A DNA stretch of 64,000 bases from Stomoxys calcitrans (lineage: Eukaryota; Arthropoda; Insecta; Diptera; Muscidae). This document shows, in pieces, positions 22,641-33,113 of the stretch (its first letter is position 1; each line of letters opens with the position of its first letter). The stretch lies in NCBI RefSeq assembly GCF_963082655.1, contig NC_081556.1, positions 66,455,727-66,519,726 of the forward strand, in the 5' to 3' direction. The notes below the pieces were generated by a model. It worked only from the letters and a program-made list of their open reading frames with translations, was not told where the DNA came from and did no database searches. Both the position numbers and the translations under genes were made by a program.

Positions 22641-22779
22641 TGGAAGCTGAGATCAAATATAGTGTTCAGGACAACATCACAGCATTGCCCATCACACACA
22701 ATATGATCTGCTCAGCTAAATCAAAGGATACTACGCTTCAAAATATGGCCAGACACGAAGAGCTTGTTTTTTTATCAAT

Positions 22780-23348
22780 GCCATGAAAGTTTGTCCGTAT
22801 GTGATGGTTACATTCTATAGCAAGACAAAATGGTCATCCCCAAGACTTTGCGGCAGTGTATTCTAAAACAGCATCACAAAGAACATTGCCACGAAGCTAC
22901 GTGTACTGGCCGTATATTGATAAGGATATATAATACATTATCAAAAGATGCGATGTATGGGCCTCAACAGCCAAATCACCTCCACGAACAACACTGCAGT
23001 CGTGGTTCATTGCTACAAGACCCATGCAACGCGTTCCTATTGATTTCGCTGGTCCAGTGAACCAATCCACAGACCTTTTGATCATTGATGCCTGCTCGCT
23101 TAAGTCTTTCAAATGAAATCGATGACATCGTCATCAACAATAGAGAGCCTCAGGGACTATTTTTCGAAATTTGTTTTCCCAGAGTCATTGGTGAGTGATA
23201 ATGGTACTCAATTTGCTTAACAAGAGTTTGTTTTGTAGTGAAAACGGCATTGAGCATATTCTTACTGAATTTCTCCTCTACTACAGAGCAACCGAACACA
23301 ACAACACACTTGGAAATAAATCGCCTTCAGAACTTCTCCTGGAGAGGA
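22780..23348 (+). pseudogene. Gypsy integrase remnant, truncated
   Basis: LRQCILKQHHKEHCHEATCT recalls the H-H part of the integrase zinc finger. Shifted frames then give a VPIDFAGPVNQSTDLLIID block with the first catalytic D, SLVSDNGTQFA with the second D, and EFLLYYRATEHNNTLGNKSP with SELLLERKV, the family's end of the core. It stops at 23348 where LOA-1 copy D starts. Confidence 0.8.
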
Positions 23349-24303
23349 AAGTTGTTATTTCCCTAATGGTCGGTTTACTGTCCGTAAAGATGTTTATAAT
23401 CGACATCCTCGCGTTAGCACCACACTACCTCACGCATTCCGTGTATCCGATGGGAAACCTTTTTTATTCCTTCCAGGTTTCTTACCACCGCCTCGATTAT
23501 ACCGCGATGGTATGAGCTGCTTCTATCCTTAATCCATTCTCAATTCGCCTTAAATCTCATGGCCGAAGCAGCTGCCTCGCATTTAATCTGTATGTCTATG
23601 GGTCGAATATCTATCCGCCTATGCCAAGACAACATGTTCTCTGAACCTGTTGTATGTTTCTAACGTTGCACTTTCTCTCCACAGCTGTCCACCAAACTAC
23701 TAAGGCGTAAGTAAGACTATCCTCGGATTCAGGCCCCATTTCGTGCCTACGGCCAATAGTAGTGCCCAATATCAGTGAGCCTTCTCAAAATGTGACATTT
23801 CCAATTAAGTTTCCTATTCCTTGAGGACGTGGTGCGTCAAATTCTCGATGTCAATACATACCGCCAGTGTGTGCGTTATGGCATCGAAGGATTCTTCCAT
23901 TTTATGCACAATCTCGTGCAGGGCAGTCTCCACTGACCATCCCTTGACATAGGCATGCTGTTTGTGTTTGAGCAGTTTGCTGGACGTCCTATTCTTTATC
24001 ATGGTGTCCACAATTCCACGGATTTGAGTAGAAAGGAATTACGGCTTATAGGTATGTAGGCCTTTGGTGTCGCATAACTTGCCCCGCCGTACTCAGGTAT
24101 GCCAGGCTTTCGGAGAATATGCAAGTCTTAGACACGCTGTGAAAAGGTGTCCAGATGGGGTGCCAGATAGTCGGCCTCCTTTTGGTCCGGGTGACTTAAA
24201 TGGTTTGAAGCTCCTCAAGTCTTCCTTGACTATAAATTCCGTCATGATAAACCTCCGATCAACCTCATTATTCCAAGATTCCGGTGTTTCCTTGAGTCTT
24301 TGA
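23349..24303 (-). mobile_element. LOA-1 copy D, heavily deleted
   Basis: Minus-strand RNase H (left), RT palm and linker pieces with large internal losses; under 1 kb remains of what spans about 2.3 kb in copy E. The left junction with Gypsy integrase is sharp (ERKV, then GTTGTTATTTCCC of LOA-1). Visible code includes SPGPKGG and ETPESWNNEVDRRFIMTEF. It lacks both element ends. Confidence 0.8.
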
Positions 24304-24666
24304 GCTACAATGCCATTATTTAGAATTTGTACTATTTTCATTGTCACCGGTTTCGCCTGCTCAAATAAGTTTTTACTATAGCTTGCAAAATATCGATGGC
24401 ACTAACGATATCTAATTTTTTGAATAAATATTGATTGATGTTTTTCCAATGGATATTATCGTAAAAGTTAAATTATTTGCAAAAATAGGCAATCCTACAC
24501 TGAATGTACCCTTTGAGATACATTGCGCCTATAGAGGGCGCAATTTTCATCCGATTATGTAAACATCTTGTGCAATGATTGCTCTCATGACTCCCAACTG
24601 ACTATATTTACATAGATTTTATTTGGTCTGTGAATTGTTATTGCTTCTAATAAATCGATCTTCTGA
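24304..24666. other. AT-rich spacer
   Basis: Mostly unrecognised. A single diverged module (GCGCCTATAGAGGGCGCAATT) near 24526 resembles the muscid repeat unit. Otherwise nothing is supported. Confidence 0.4.
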
Positions 24667-25567
24667 TTTTTATACCCTCCACCATAAGATGGGGGGTATA
24701 CTAATTTCGTCATTCTAATTGTAACTACTCGAAATATTCGTCTGAGACCCCATAAAGTATATATATTCTTGATCGTCGTGAAATTTTATGTCGATCTAGC
24801 CATGTCCGTCCGTCTGTCCGTCCGTCCGTCCGTCTGTCCGTCCGTCCGTCCGTCTGTCTGTCGAAAGCACGCTAATTTCCGAAGGAGTAAAGCTAGCCGC
24901 TTGAAATTTTGCACAAATACTTCCTATTAGCGTAGGTCGGTTGGTATTGTAAATGGGCCATATCGGTCCATGTTTTGATATAGCTGCCATATAAACCGAT
25001 CTTGGGTCTTGACTTCTTGAGCCTCTAGAATGCGCTATTCTTATCCGATAGGGATGAAATTTTGCACGACGTGTTTTGTTATGATATGCAACAACTGTGC
25101 CAAGTATAATTCAAATCGGTTTATAACCTGATATAGCTGTCATATAAACCGATCTTGGGTCTTGACTTCTTGAGCCTCTAGAAGGCGCAATTCGTATCCG
25201 ATTGGAATGAAATTTTGTACGACTCATTCTTTCATGACCATCAACATACGTGTTTATTATGGTCTGAATCGGTCTATAGCCCGATACAGCTCCCATATAA
25301 ATCGATCTCTCTATTTTACTTTTTGAGCTCACAAAGAGCGCAATTCTTATTCGAATTGGCTGACATTTTACACAGGTCTCCAACATATAATTTAATTGTG
25401 GTCCAAACCGGACCATATCTCGATATCGCTCTAATAGCAGAGCAAATCTTTTCTTATATCCTGTTTTGCCTAAGAAGAGATGCCGGGAATAGAACTCGAC
25501 AAATGCGATCCATGGTGGAGGGTATATAAGATTCGGCCCGGCCGAACTTAGCACGCTTTTACTTGTT
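24667..25567 (-). repeat. Muscid modular repeat, copy 2 (both ends present)
   Basis: In reverse orientation to copy 1, with both ends, about 900 bp. The left end is TTTTTATACCCTCCACCATA; the right end has ATGGTGGAGGGTATATAAGA followed by TTCGGCCCGGCCGAACTTAG. The terminal CCCTCCACCAT is thus inverted at the two ends. A (CCGT/CTGT)n tract lies near its left end. Inside are repeated modules with a conserved TAGAGG core. No coding region. Confidence 0.85.
24804..24863. repeat. Simple repeat (TCCG/TCTG)n
   Basis: About 60 bp of alternating TCCG and TCTG tetramers inside the modular repeat. The equivalent tract is shorter in copy 4 (near 37240) and in copy 5 (near 58365), so its length varies between copies. 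Confidence 0.95.
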
Positions 25568-25925
25568 ATTTCTGATTTTCGTTCGAAATATAGGTGATGG
25601 AAAATTAACGACAGTATCGATATTTATTATTAAAACTATCGAGAATATCGAAAGTTGCGATTATCGATGGTTTGCCAGCCCTAGTTTTTACGCACTCAAA
25701 TTGCATTCAAACATTTTACTTTTTGTTTAAGAAATATTATATAGTGACGTCAATTCTCAACATTCAACAAAACTTCTAATGCGATGACAAGAAAAGAAAT
25801 GTGACGCCGTCAATTCCTAATAGCCTCATTTGTCTGCTATGGAATTGATACCAAATGGTATTAAAATTCTTTGCCAATGACTTGAACAAAATAATGCCAG
25901 GCGGTGTTGGCAAATTACCGCAGTT
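25568..25925. other. AT-rich spacer with ATCGAT motifs
   Basis: Two ATCGAT-containing sites (TATCGATATT near 25615, TTATCGATGG near 25663) stand close together. In flies TATCGATA is the DREF core-promoter element, but there is no adjacent coding start, so this is only a remark. Confidence 0.3.
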
Positions 25926-27187
25926 TTCCTATCAGTGTAAGTACCGGTGTTCGTTAGCCGCGAAAGCCGGGAAATGACATAAGAATAGGCATGCGCAACA
26001 TCTGCTATCACTTGCCGCAAGGATTTTGCACAAGTGAGCTAGTAGTCCTATGCGTCCCGTTATGATACCGAAAGCTAAAGTGACCTTCTTCATACTTCCT
26101 TTCAGTAATAGCCTCGTCCTCTCACGATCCGGATCACTCCATAGAATTTTCGCCGTCCAAGCGACTGTTTCGCTGTTCCACAGGGTTACATGCGCATTCG
26201 TTGCCCATGCCCTTAACTCGGACTGCGTCAAATCGTCTTCTTTCTCATTCCCAGGCACCCAAACTATGCAGATCGTGCCATCCTCAGAGAAGGCGTCAAT
26301 CTCCTTCTTACACTCCAAGGCTTTCGCAATCTTCCCGTCCTGGGTTTTCAATGTAGACCACCAGGCCCACTCTATCATCTTGCTGTGATGCAACCGTGCA
26401 ACATGATCTTCCTGATGGCAGTACTAGGGTTCTGTCACTCCAAGACTTTGCCGCTGGCAGCAATGCCTCGTACTCGGCCTCAAGTGTCGTGTCAGGTATC
26501 CGATCGGAAACCTCTTCCATTCCCTGCAGGTTTCCCATCGTCGGCTCGATTATACCGCGATGGTAGGAGCTGTTCCTATCCTCAATCCATTCACCCATCG
26601 CCTTAAGTCTCATAGCCGCAGTGGCTGCCTCGCAGTTAATCTTTAAGTCAATGAGTCGGATATCTAGAATAGTCTCCAATGCTCTAGTGGCGTGGACCAC
26701 ATCGCTCCATCTATGCGAAGACAACATGTTCTCTGAATCTGTTGTAGAATCCTAACATAGCACTTTCTCTTCATAGCAGTCCACCAAACTACTAACGCAT
26801 AAGTATGTATTGGTCTAATCACGGTCCGGTAGTGCCAGTGGACTATCCGCGAATTTAGGGCCCATTTCGAGCCTGCGGCCCGTCTACATAGTGCCCAACA
26901 TCTGTGAACCTTCTCAGTACACTCCTGAATGTGACACTTCCACTGAAGTTTCCTGTCCAAAATTTTGTCTTTCTCTTGAACAAGTTGATTTCGGTCTTTT
27001 CTGGGTTAACATTGAGACCCCTGGGTCGAGCCCAGTCGTATGCAATCTGCAAGACCCTTTTGTCGATTCTGCATAGCTAGTTCGTACCTTAACTCTAATA
27101 TGTGTTAAAACATTGTTTTGCGTAGCAGACGGGTTCAAATCCCTCCTTCCTATGATCACTCATAGGAATGGCGATAAAATGCCCCCG
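25926..27187 (-). mobile_element. LOA-1 copy D2: internal fragment
   Basis: Minus-strand code from the cysteine tail (left) through RNase H to the RT thumb and palm. Visible pieces are CIVWVPGNEKEDDLTQSELR, with a reduced WVPGH block, and YDWARPRGLNVNPEKTEINL of the region after the YADD box. The 3' UTR is missing on the left and the 5' side stops at 27187, where Gypsy resumes. A separate copy from D because the two overlap in content. Confidence 0.8.
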
Positions 27188-27604
27188 TAAATGTAGATTT
27201 GCTGTTTAAGCCTAAAAAAGACGTATCCCAGCACAATGATAATTTGGAAACACAGTTCAATCGGAGATACAACACTGAATCCAGACACTTTGCAATTGGT
27301 GCAAGTACGAACAGAACTCATTCTTCTGGGCATCTGCAATAATCAAGAAGCAAATTGGTAATGTCAACTATGAAGTGGAAAAAAAATGTTCCCCGACCGT
27401 CATCATCTGTTTAACATTCGAGTGAACAACCTTCAATCAGTAGAGAAGCCATTCAACCTTCATCATCAGATTCGTCGTTCCAGCCGTCTCAGACGTGTGC
27501 CTGAGCGCTTCAGAGACTACGCATCCTAAAAAGGGAGATGTTGTGGATGGTAACCCTGCTATACAATACAATTATAAACTTTTAAACATTCCTTGTAAGG
27601 TTAT
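27188..27604 (+). pseudogene. Gypsy pol C-terminal remnant and 3' flank
   Basis: Broken plus-strand frames give FNRRYNTESRHFAIGA, then RRSSRLRRVPERFRDYAS at about 27470-27530 and a stop followed by AAAAAGGGAGATGTTGTGGA. An arginine-rich R-S-S-R-L-R-x-P-E-R-Y-like end and a stop just before a GGGAGATGT purine tract is the typical end of Gypsy pol next to the 3' LTR. The first bases of a 3' LTR may follow (TGTTGTGGATGGTAACC near 27540) but no second LTR is available to compare. It is the rest of the element at 20583-23348. Confidence 0.7.
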
Positions 27605-27730
27605 GTTAGGTTAGGTTGAAAAGAGGGTGCAGATATTAATCCGCCCCTGCCACTATGAGCATACACCTAAGCCAGTAATCGGCTTGTTGTGCGCTCTAAA
27701 AACTATAAAGTATCCTCTAAAAAGAAAATT

Positions 27731-30700
27731 TTAAGTTAGGAATTCCGTGCTACTTACAAAATCCTTAATTATTTTCAATACCACTCCCCTAAGTTGGTTC
27801 AATTCTGATATTGTGTCTCCACCTAGGTACCAGTATCTGTTGGACGCGAAAGCCGGGCAATGACAAAGGAAATGCTCTAACGTCTTATCATCTTCCCCGC
27901 ATGCTCTACACATGCTATCACTTGCCGCTTTTACATAAACGAGCTCGTAGTCCTATGTGTCCCGTTATGATACCAATAGATATACCCTCTCCTTCTTGCT
28001 TCCTTTCAGTAATAATCTCGTTTTCTCACGATCTGGATACCCCCATAGGATTTTTGCCGACCTACCGATTGTTTCGCTGTTCCACAATGTTGCATACGCA
28101 TTCGTCGCCCACTCCCTTAACTCGGACTGCGTCGATCCGAAAGGCTTCGGGTTAACCAAGTTTATTGCCGGCAGTCCTCTGCCCTTCACCGCCAAATCGC
28201 CTGCCCTTTCATTTCCCATTACTCCGTTATGGCCCGGCACCCAAACGATGCGGGTTTTCCCATCTTCAGAGAAGGCGTTAATCTCCTTATTATACTGCAA
28301 GACTGTTCGTGAACTTACCTTCCTGGTTGTTATTGCCCTTATGGCAATTTTACCGTCGGTAAAGATGTTCACAATCGACGTCCTCGCGTAAGCACCACAC
28401 CACTTCGGGCACCCCGTGATCGCCCGGCTCTCCGCTGAACCGTATTATGGTCAGGCAGTCTGAAACAGATATCAGTCCTGGGTTCTCAATGTAAACCCCC
28501 AGGCCCATTCTGTCCTCTAGCTTTGATCCATCCGTGTAACATGATCTTCCAAATGGCAATACTAGGATTCCATCAATACAAGACTGTGCCGATGGCAGCA
28601 GTGCCTCGCACTCGGCTTCAAGGTTCATCTCAGGTATCCGATCGGAAACCTCTTCCCTTCCTTCTAGGATTCCTATTGTCGCTTCGATTATACTGCGATG
28701 GTATGAGCTGCTTCCATCGCAGTCTCATAGCCGTAGTGGCTGCCTCACACTTAATCTGTATGTCAATGGGTCGGATATCTAGAATAGTCTCCAGAGCCCT
28801 AGTGGGAGTAGGACCACTTCCATCGGTCCGCCTATGACAAGACAACATGTTCTCTGGACCTGTTGTATGGTCCTTATGGTGCATTTTTTCTCCATAGCAG
28901 TCCAACAAACTACTGAGGCGTAAGTAAGTATTGGTCTAATCTCGCTCTTGTAGAGCCAGTGGACTATCCAAGGATTCAGGCCCAATTTCCATCCTATGGT
29001 CCGTCTACATAGTGGCCAACATCTGTGAGCCTTCTCAGTACGCTCATGAATGCGATATTTCCAATTCAGTTTCCTGTCCAAGATCACACCTAAGTATTTG
29101 ACCTTGTCAGATATCGAAATCGTCTAATTGAGGAAACGTAGGGCGTTAAATTGGCGAACCTTCGTCTTCCACGTAAACAGGCATATTTCAGTCTTCTTTG
29201 GGTTAGCATTAAGACCTCTGGGTCTAGCCCAGTCATATACCGTATGCAAGACCTTTTCGGCCCTTCTGCATAGCTCGTTCGGATCCTTTCCCTTTAGAAG
29301 TATTATAAATCGTCTGCGTAGCAGACGGGTTCAAATCCCTCCTCAGTCAGCATCCGTAATAGGTAATTTATGGTGGTCACCCATAGGAGTGGCGATGAAA
29401 TGCCCACCTGTGGCGTGCCCTGTGACACTTTCTACCTTATATTTATGCCATGGGACACACAATTTATCCATCTGTTCCTTAGGTTATGGTTAATCCAGTC
29501 TCTAAGGACCGGGTCCACCTGGTACTGGTCTAAGGATTGGACCAGTGTGTCGGTCCGCACATTGTTAAAAGCCCCCTCGATTGTACGTTTTGGCATCGAA
29601 CGATTCTTCTATTTTATGCACAACCTCGTGCAGGGCAGTCTTCACCGAAGTTCCCTTGACATAGGCATGCTGTTTGTATCTGAGCAGTTCGCTGGATGTC
29701 ATACCCTTTATCATGGTGTCCACAATACGTTCCATGGTTTTGAGTAGAAAGGACGTAAGGCTTATGGGTCTGTAGGCCTTTGGTGTCGCATAACTTGCCT
29801 TGCCGGGCTTGGGTATAAACACCACCCTTGCCTCCTGCCAGGCCTTCGGAGTATATGAAAGTCCTAGGCACGCTGTGAAAATATTGGCCAGACGAGGCCC
29901 CAGATAGTCTGCCTCATACTGCAGTAATGCCGGAAATATTCCATCAGGTCCGGATGACTTAAATGGTTTGAAGCTCCTCCAGGATTCCTTCACCATAAAT
30001 TCCGTTATTATAAACCTTCGATCAGCGTCATTATTCCAAGATTTCGGTGTCTCGATGAGTCCCGTCGTATCCTGTCGAAAATGGGTTTTCATCAAAAGCC
30101 TCCACATGTCCTCCGTTGTCTCTGCTCTCACTCCCATGTCGTCTACTAAAGTTTCAGTTTGGACATAGGTTTTTGAGAGAAACTTTTTATCTTGGCGGCA
30201 TCACTAACGCTATCGACCTGTTCGCAGAAAAGCTTCCTGGAGGCACGTTTGCCCGCTCTGGCGTGCGTTGAGCCGTGTGTAATACACATGATTTCCTTTC
30301 CCGAAGAGGACAACTATCTTTGAAGGACCCCACAAGTGCAGTCGTAATCCTGTTGACATTCTCGTCAATCTCTTCTATGCTTAGACTATCTAAATTGTCT
30401 TGCCCAAGTCTTCTTCTGAGTAGCCTTCCGAATTTTGTCCCATTGGTTTTCAACTTATTCCGGAAGCTTATCGAATTCGGCGCTGGCCGTGCTATTCTAA
30501 ACCTAATGTAGCGATGGTCAGAGAAAGAGTGTTCCATAGAGACCCTCCAATCCTGAACCTCATCGATCAGATTTTCTGAACATATCGTCACATCTCATAC
30601 CTCCTCCCTAATCCTATTAACAAAAGTAGCGGTGTTACCAATATTAAGTTTTATAAGGTCGTTAGTATTTAAGAACTCTGCCAGGGCTTGGCCCCGCTTA

Positions 30701-31090
30701 TTAATGTTGGTACTACCCACGAAATGAGGTGAGAGTTCGCATCGCACCCTATTAGTACCTCGTTTCCTGTCTGTTTTGCTTTCCTCACCAGCCGTTGCAG
30801 CTCCGACGTGGGTGGCGGTATCGGAGAGTCGAAAGGCAGATAAAGTGATGCCAGATATGCTCCACCGTCTCCTTGTCTCATCAGTGTTGCATCCGACGTT
30901 GACAACTCTGGGGAAAATATATAATTCAAATTTTTATGACAAATAACGCAGGTCCACGGCCGAGTACCAGTGTTAGCATAGAATAATTGGTAGTTGATAT
31001 GGTTCAGTCCAGAATCTTTGATCCGGGTCGTATATGGCTCCTAAATTAAGGCAATATGAAACTTGCACGTGCTGATTTTCTCCATCAGAG
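27731..31090 (-). pseudogene. LOA-1 copy E ORF2: endonuclease, RT, RNase H
   Basis: Reading right to left: APE-type endonuclease fragments at about 30540-31050 (FSPELSTSDAT, EVLIGCDANSH, then SDHRYIRFRIARPAPN); linker near 30190-30350; RT at 29200-30137, with FKSSGPDGIFPALLQYE, EARVVFIPKPGKASY, RPISLTSFLLKTMERIVD and HAYVKGTSVKTALHEVVHKI; RNase H at 27965-28640, with CYTDGSKLEDRMGLGVYIE and a WVPGHNGVMGNERAGDLAVK block that holds the last acid; and the tail MCRACGEDDKTLEHFLCHCP at 27850-27913. The order and the RNase H domain fit the LOA clade. At least six frame breaks make it inactive. Confidence 0.85.
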
Positions 31091-31138
31091 CGTGTGTAGC
31101 AGTCTCGCTCCGAGGGAGGTTTATCTGGATTACCTCAA

Positions 31139-32925
31139 TCATTGGTCCGCCATTAAATGGGCATCTTGGGAGTGGGTGATGATCTCATCGTCTGCTCCCT
31201 GTTCTTCAGACTGCATTGACTTTCCTGTCACTGTACTGCCTGATGTCAACGTTTTAGATTCATTACCTAGTCTAGTCTTCCGACTTTTTGTAAAGTCGGT
31301 AATTGTTCCATCGTCGTTATGCTTTATTGGGTTTCCATTCCCTGTTCTGCCTGGTGTTTCAATACTAGGATTTTTGCCTATCTTAGCCTTCCAAATCTTA
31401 AGTAAATGCATTGAGTCTCCTGTAGCTGCGCTGCCTAATGTTTTGATATTAGGATCTTTACATATCCCAGTATTCCGAATCTTTAAGTCGGTGATGGGTC
31501 CGTGTCGGGTTCCTTTCTGTTAGGCTGTGTTGAGTTTCTCGCCACTGCACGGATTGATATTTTAGTATTAGGATCATTGCTCTCCTAGTCTTTCCAATAT
31601 TGAGAGATGCCGTGATTGTCTCGTTGTCGGCCCCCTGTTTGTTGGACGGTGTTGAGTCACCTGCCACTGCACGGCCTGGTGTCGCAGAATGAAAATGTCT
31701 GCCTTTCCTAGTCTTCCCAATCTTCAAAAAGACAGCTTTGCTCCCGTAGTGCGCCATGCCTTTAGTCTTAGCCAAACTTGTCACGGGGACTTGATCAATG
31801 CCAACCACAAAGAGAGTTCCTTCCTCCTTCTCCTCAATGTGGAAGACCTCCCACTTCTTGGCGACCAAACCTTCGTTTTGCTTGCCCAAGAATCCCAACA
31901 TGCGTTCCGTCGCAAATTTACTGCCCCATCCCTTGATGAAGACCGTAGCCTTTGTGAGCTGGGGGATATCCATCTTTCTCACAAGGCCCAGCTTTGCGCC
32001 CTCCCAGGGAGCGTGAATACCTCTGACGAGCTGTTTGACGGTATCAATACATTCCGCCGACGCAAAAGGCATCGTAAAGATGTCCCCTCTAAACTCGCAG
32101 CTCATCATTTGTATGGGTGGACCCTCTACAAAGTTCCACACATCTTCAAAAATCCGATCGTTAACCAGATCCTCCACTTGGGACCGATGATCTGGTGGAA
32201 TTCTACCGGATACACAGCCGATATTGATGACTGCATAAGTCAACTCATCTCTGTTGTGCTTCCTTGCCACTCTGGCGTAAGAGGGCGGCTCCTTACCATT
32301 CTCAGCGACCATCTTCCCCTTCCGTGATGGCTGTTGCCTTTTGGAAGTCACAGTCCTCAATGAAGACTCAGAGGCCGTGCGCGCTTCCTTCGTTCCTGTT
32401 TCAACATAGTCCACCTCCGCAGGATACATATGGAGTCTCCATTGCGGGATGGTTGGCTTGGTTTTACCAGAGTACTTGAAAGCGGGGAGCTCTTTTTCTT
32501 CTTCAGTATTTTAGCAGTGTTATGCTCTTCGGGACATCTGATTGTTTTTCCAGCTTCCGTAGAAGTGATTGTCAGTAAATGTCAGTTTTATCCCTTCCTG
32601 CATCCTGCACTTATGCCCGATTACGCTGGCGGTACATAGTCCTCTGTCTCCTTCGTCGTGCACCGGATCGCTTTCTCGGTCTGCTTGTGAGCTTAGCAAA
32701 GCCATCGCTCACTTCTGCTGTCATCCCGATGCCCTCATCTCTCGATTCGGCTGCGATGACTGTTTCATTGGCACAGTCGCTGTCTGAATCCGAGTCAGAA
32801 ACACCACCTTTACTTAATGGCTGGGGACGAACTGCGCATCCCTCTGGTTTATCCGTCTCTTCCTCGTTTATTAGTCTGACGACTTGTTGTGCGCTTGAAG
32901 CATTACTCTCGACTACAGGTGCCAA
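31139..32925 (-). pseudogene. LOA-1 copy E ORF1 protein (323 codons open in one piece)
   Basis: The start is taken at 32925 (MAPVVESNASSAQQVVRLIN), the first ATG after the 5' UTR in the matching frame. The N-terminal part is acidic then basic (SDSDSDSDC, RPRKRSGARRRRQR). After a frame break the long frame 31458-32429 has PPSYARVARKHNRDELTYAV, then a globular middle (WNFVEGPPIQMMSCEFRGDI, LTKATVFIKGWGSKFATERM) and basic repeats toward the end in which GKTRR-like and TEx-type phrases recur, each near a DTSTPSNKQGADNETI-like phrase. The middle recalls the DUF4780-type region of LOA ORF1 proteins; that label is from memory. Likely an RNA-binding coat protein in active relatives. Confidence 0.7.
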
Positions 32926-33113
32926 GGCCTATAGGAGGGAGAACAACATGCTACGGTCTGACGCCACCACCGCAGATGTTGAGTCTCCAAAAGGCTTTAA
33001 AAATTTATCCTAATAGGTAGTGCCTATTCCGAAATACGAGTATATATTTATTTTTTTCTTTGAGGAGCGAAATAAAAACACGTCCGCTTCACTCAACGGC
33101 TAATGACTAGCTA

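Larger units (their letters stand above)
20583..23348 (+). mobile_element. Gypsy-type LTR retrotransposon, decayed body
   Basis: Plus-strand gag, protease, reverse transcriptase, RNase H and integrase remnants follow in the Gypsy order. No LTR is recognisable on the left, where the modular repeat abuts. The right side stops at 23348 inside the integrase, replaced by LOA-1 copy D. The lost C-terminal end reappears at 27188-27604. All reading frames are broken. Confidence 0.85.
27605..33104 (-). mobile_element. LOA-1 copy E: most complete, about 5.5 kb
   Basis: Has the 3' end (GTTAGGTTAGGTTGAAAAG, plus-strand reading) and the 5' end (CACTCAACGGCTAATG near 33091-33104) and sets the family length at about 5.5 kb. 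From the right: 5' UTR, ORF1, ORF2 with endonuclease, RT, RNase H, cysteine tail, 3' UTR, and a short tail of TTAGG-like repeats instead of poly(A). It is inserted at the end of the Gypsy remnant. A LOA-2 3' end begins 10 bp to its right. Both ORFs have frameshifts. Confidence 0.9.

Noticed and set aside
24093..25554. Open frames of 84-147 codons through the modular repeat and LOA-1 antisense
   Set aside because: Antisense or composition by-products of known repeats, with no independent protein motif.
27117..27150. tRNA box-B-like GGGTTCAAATCCCTCC, recurring at 8118, 29328 and 63234
   Set aside because: It is the plus-strand reading of the LOA-1 RT code for EEGFEPVCYADD. No cloverleaf or box A accompanies it.
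31689..32327. 212-codon plus-strand frame
   Set aside because: Exact antisense of the LOA-1 ORF1, whose minus-strand frame is longer and matches copies A and C.
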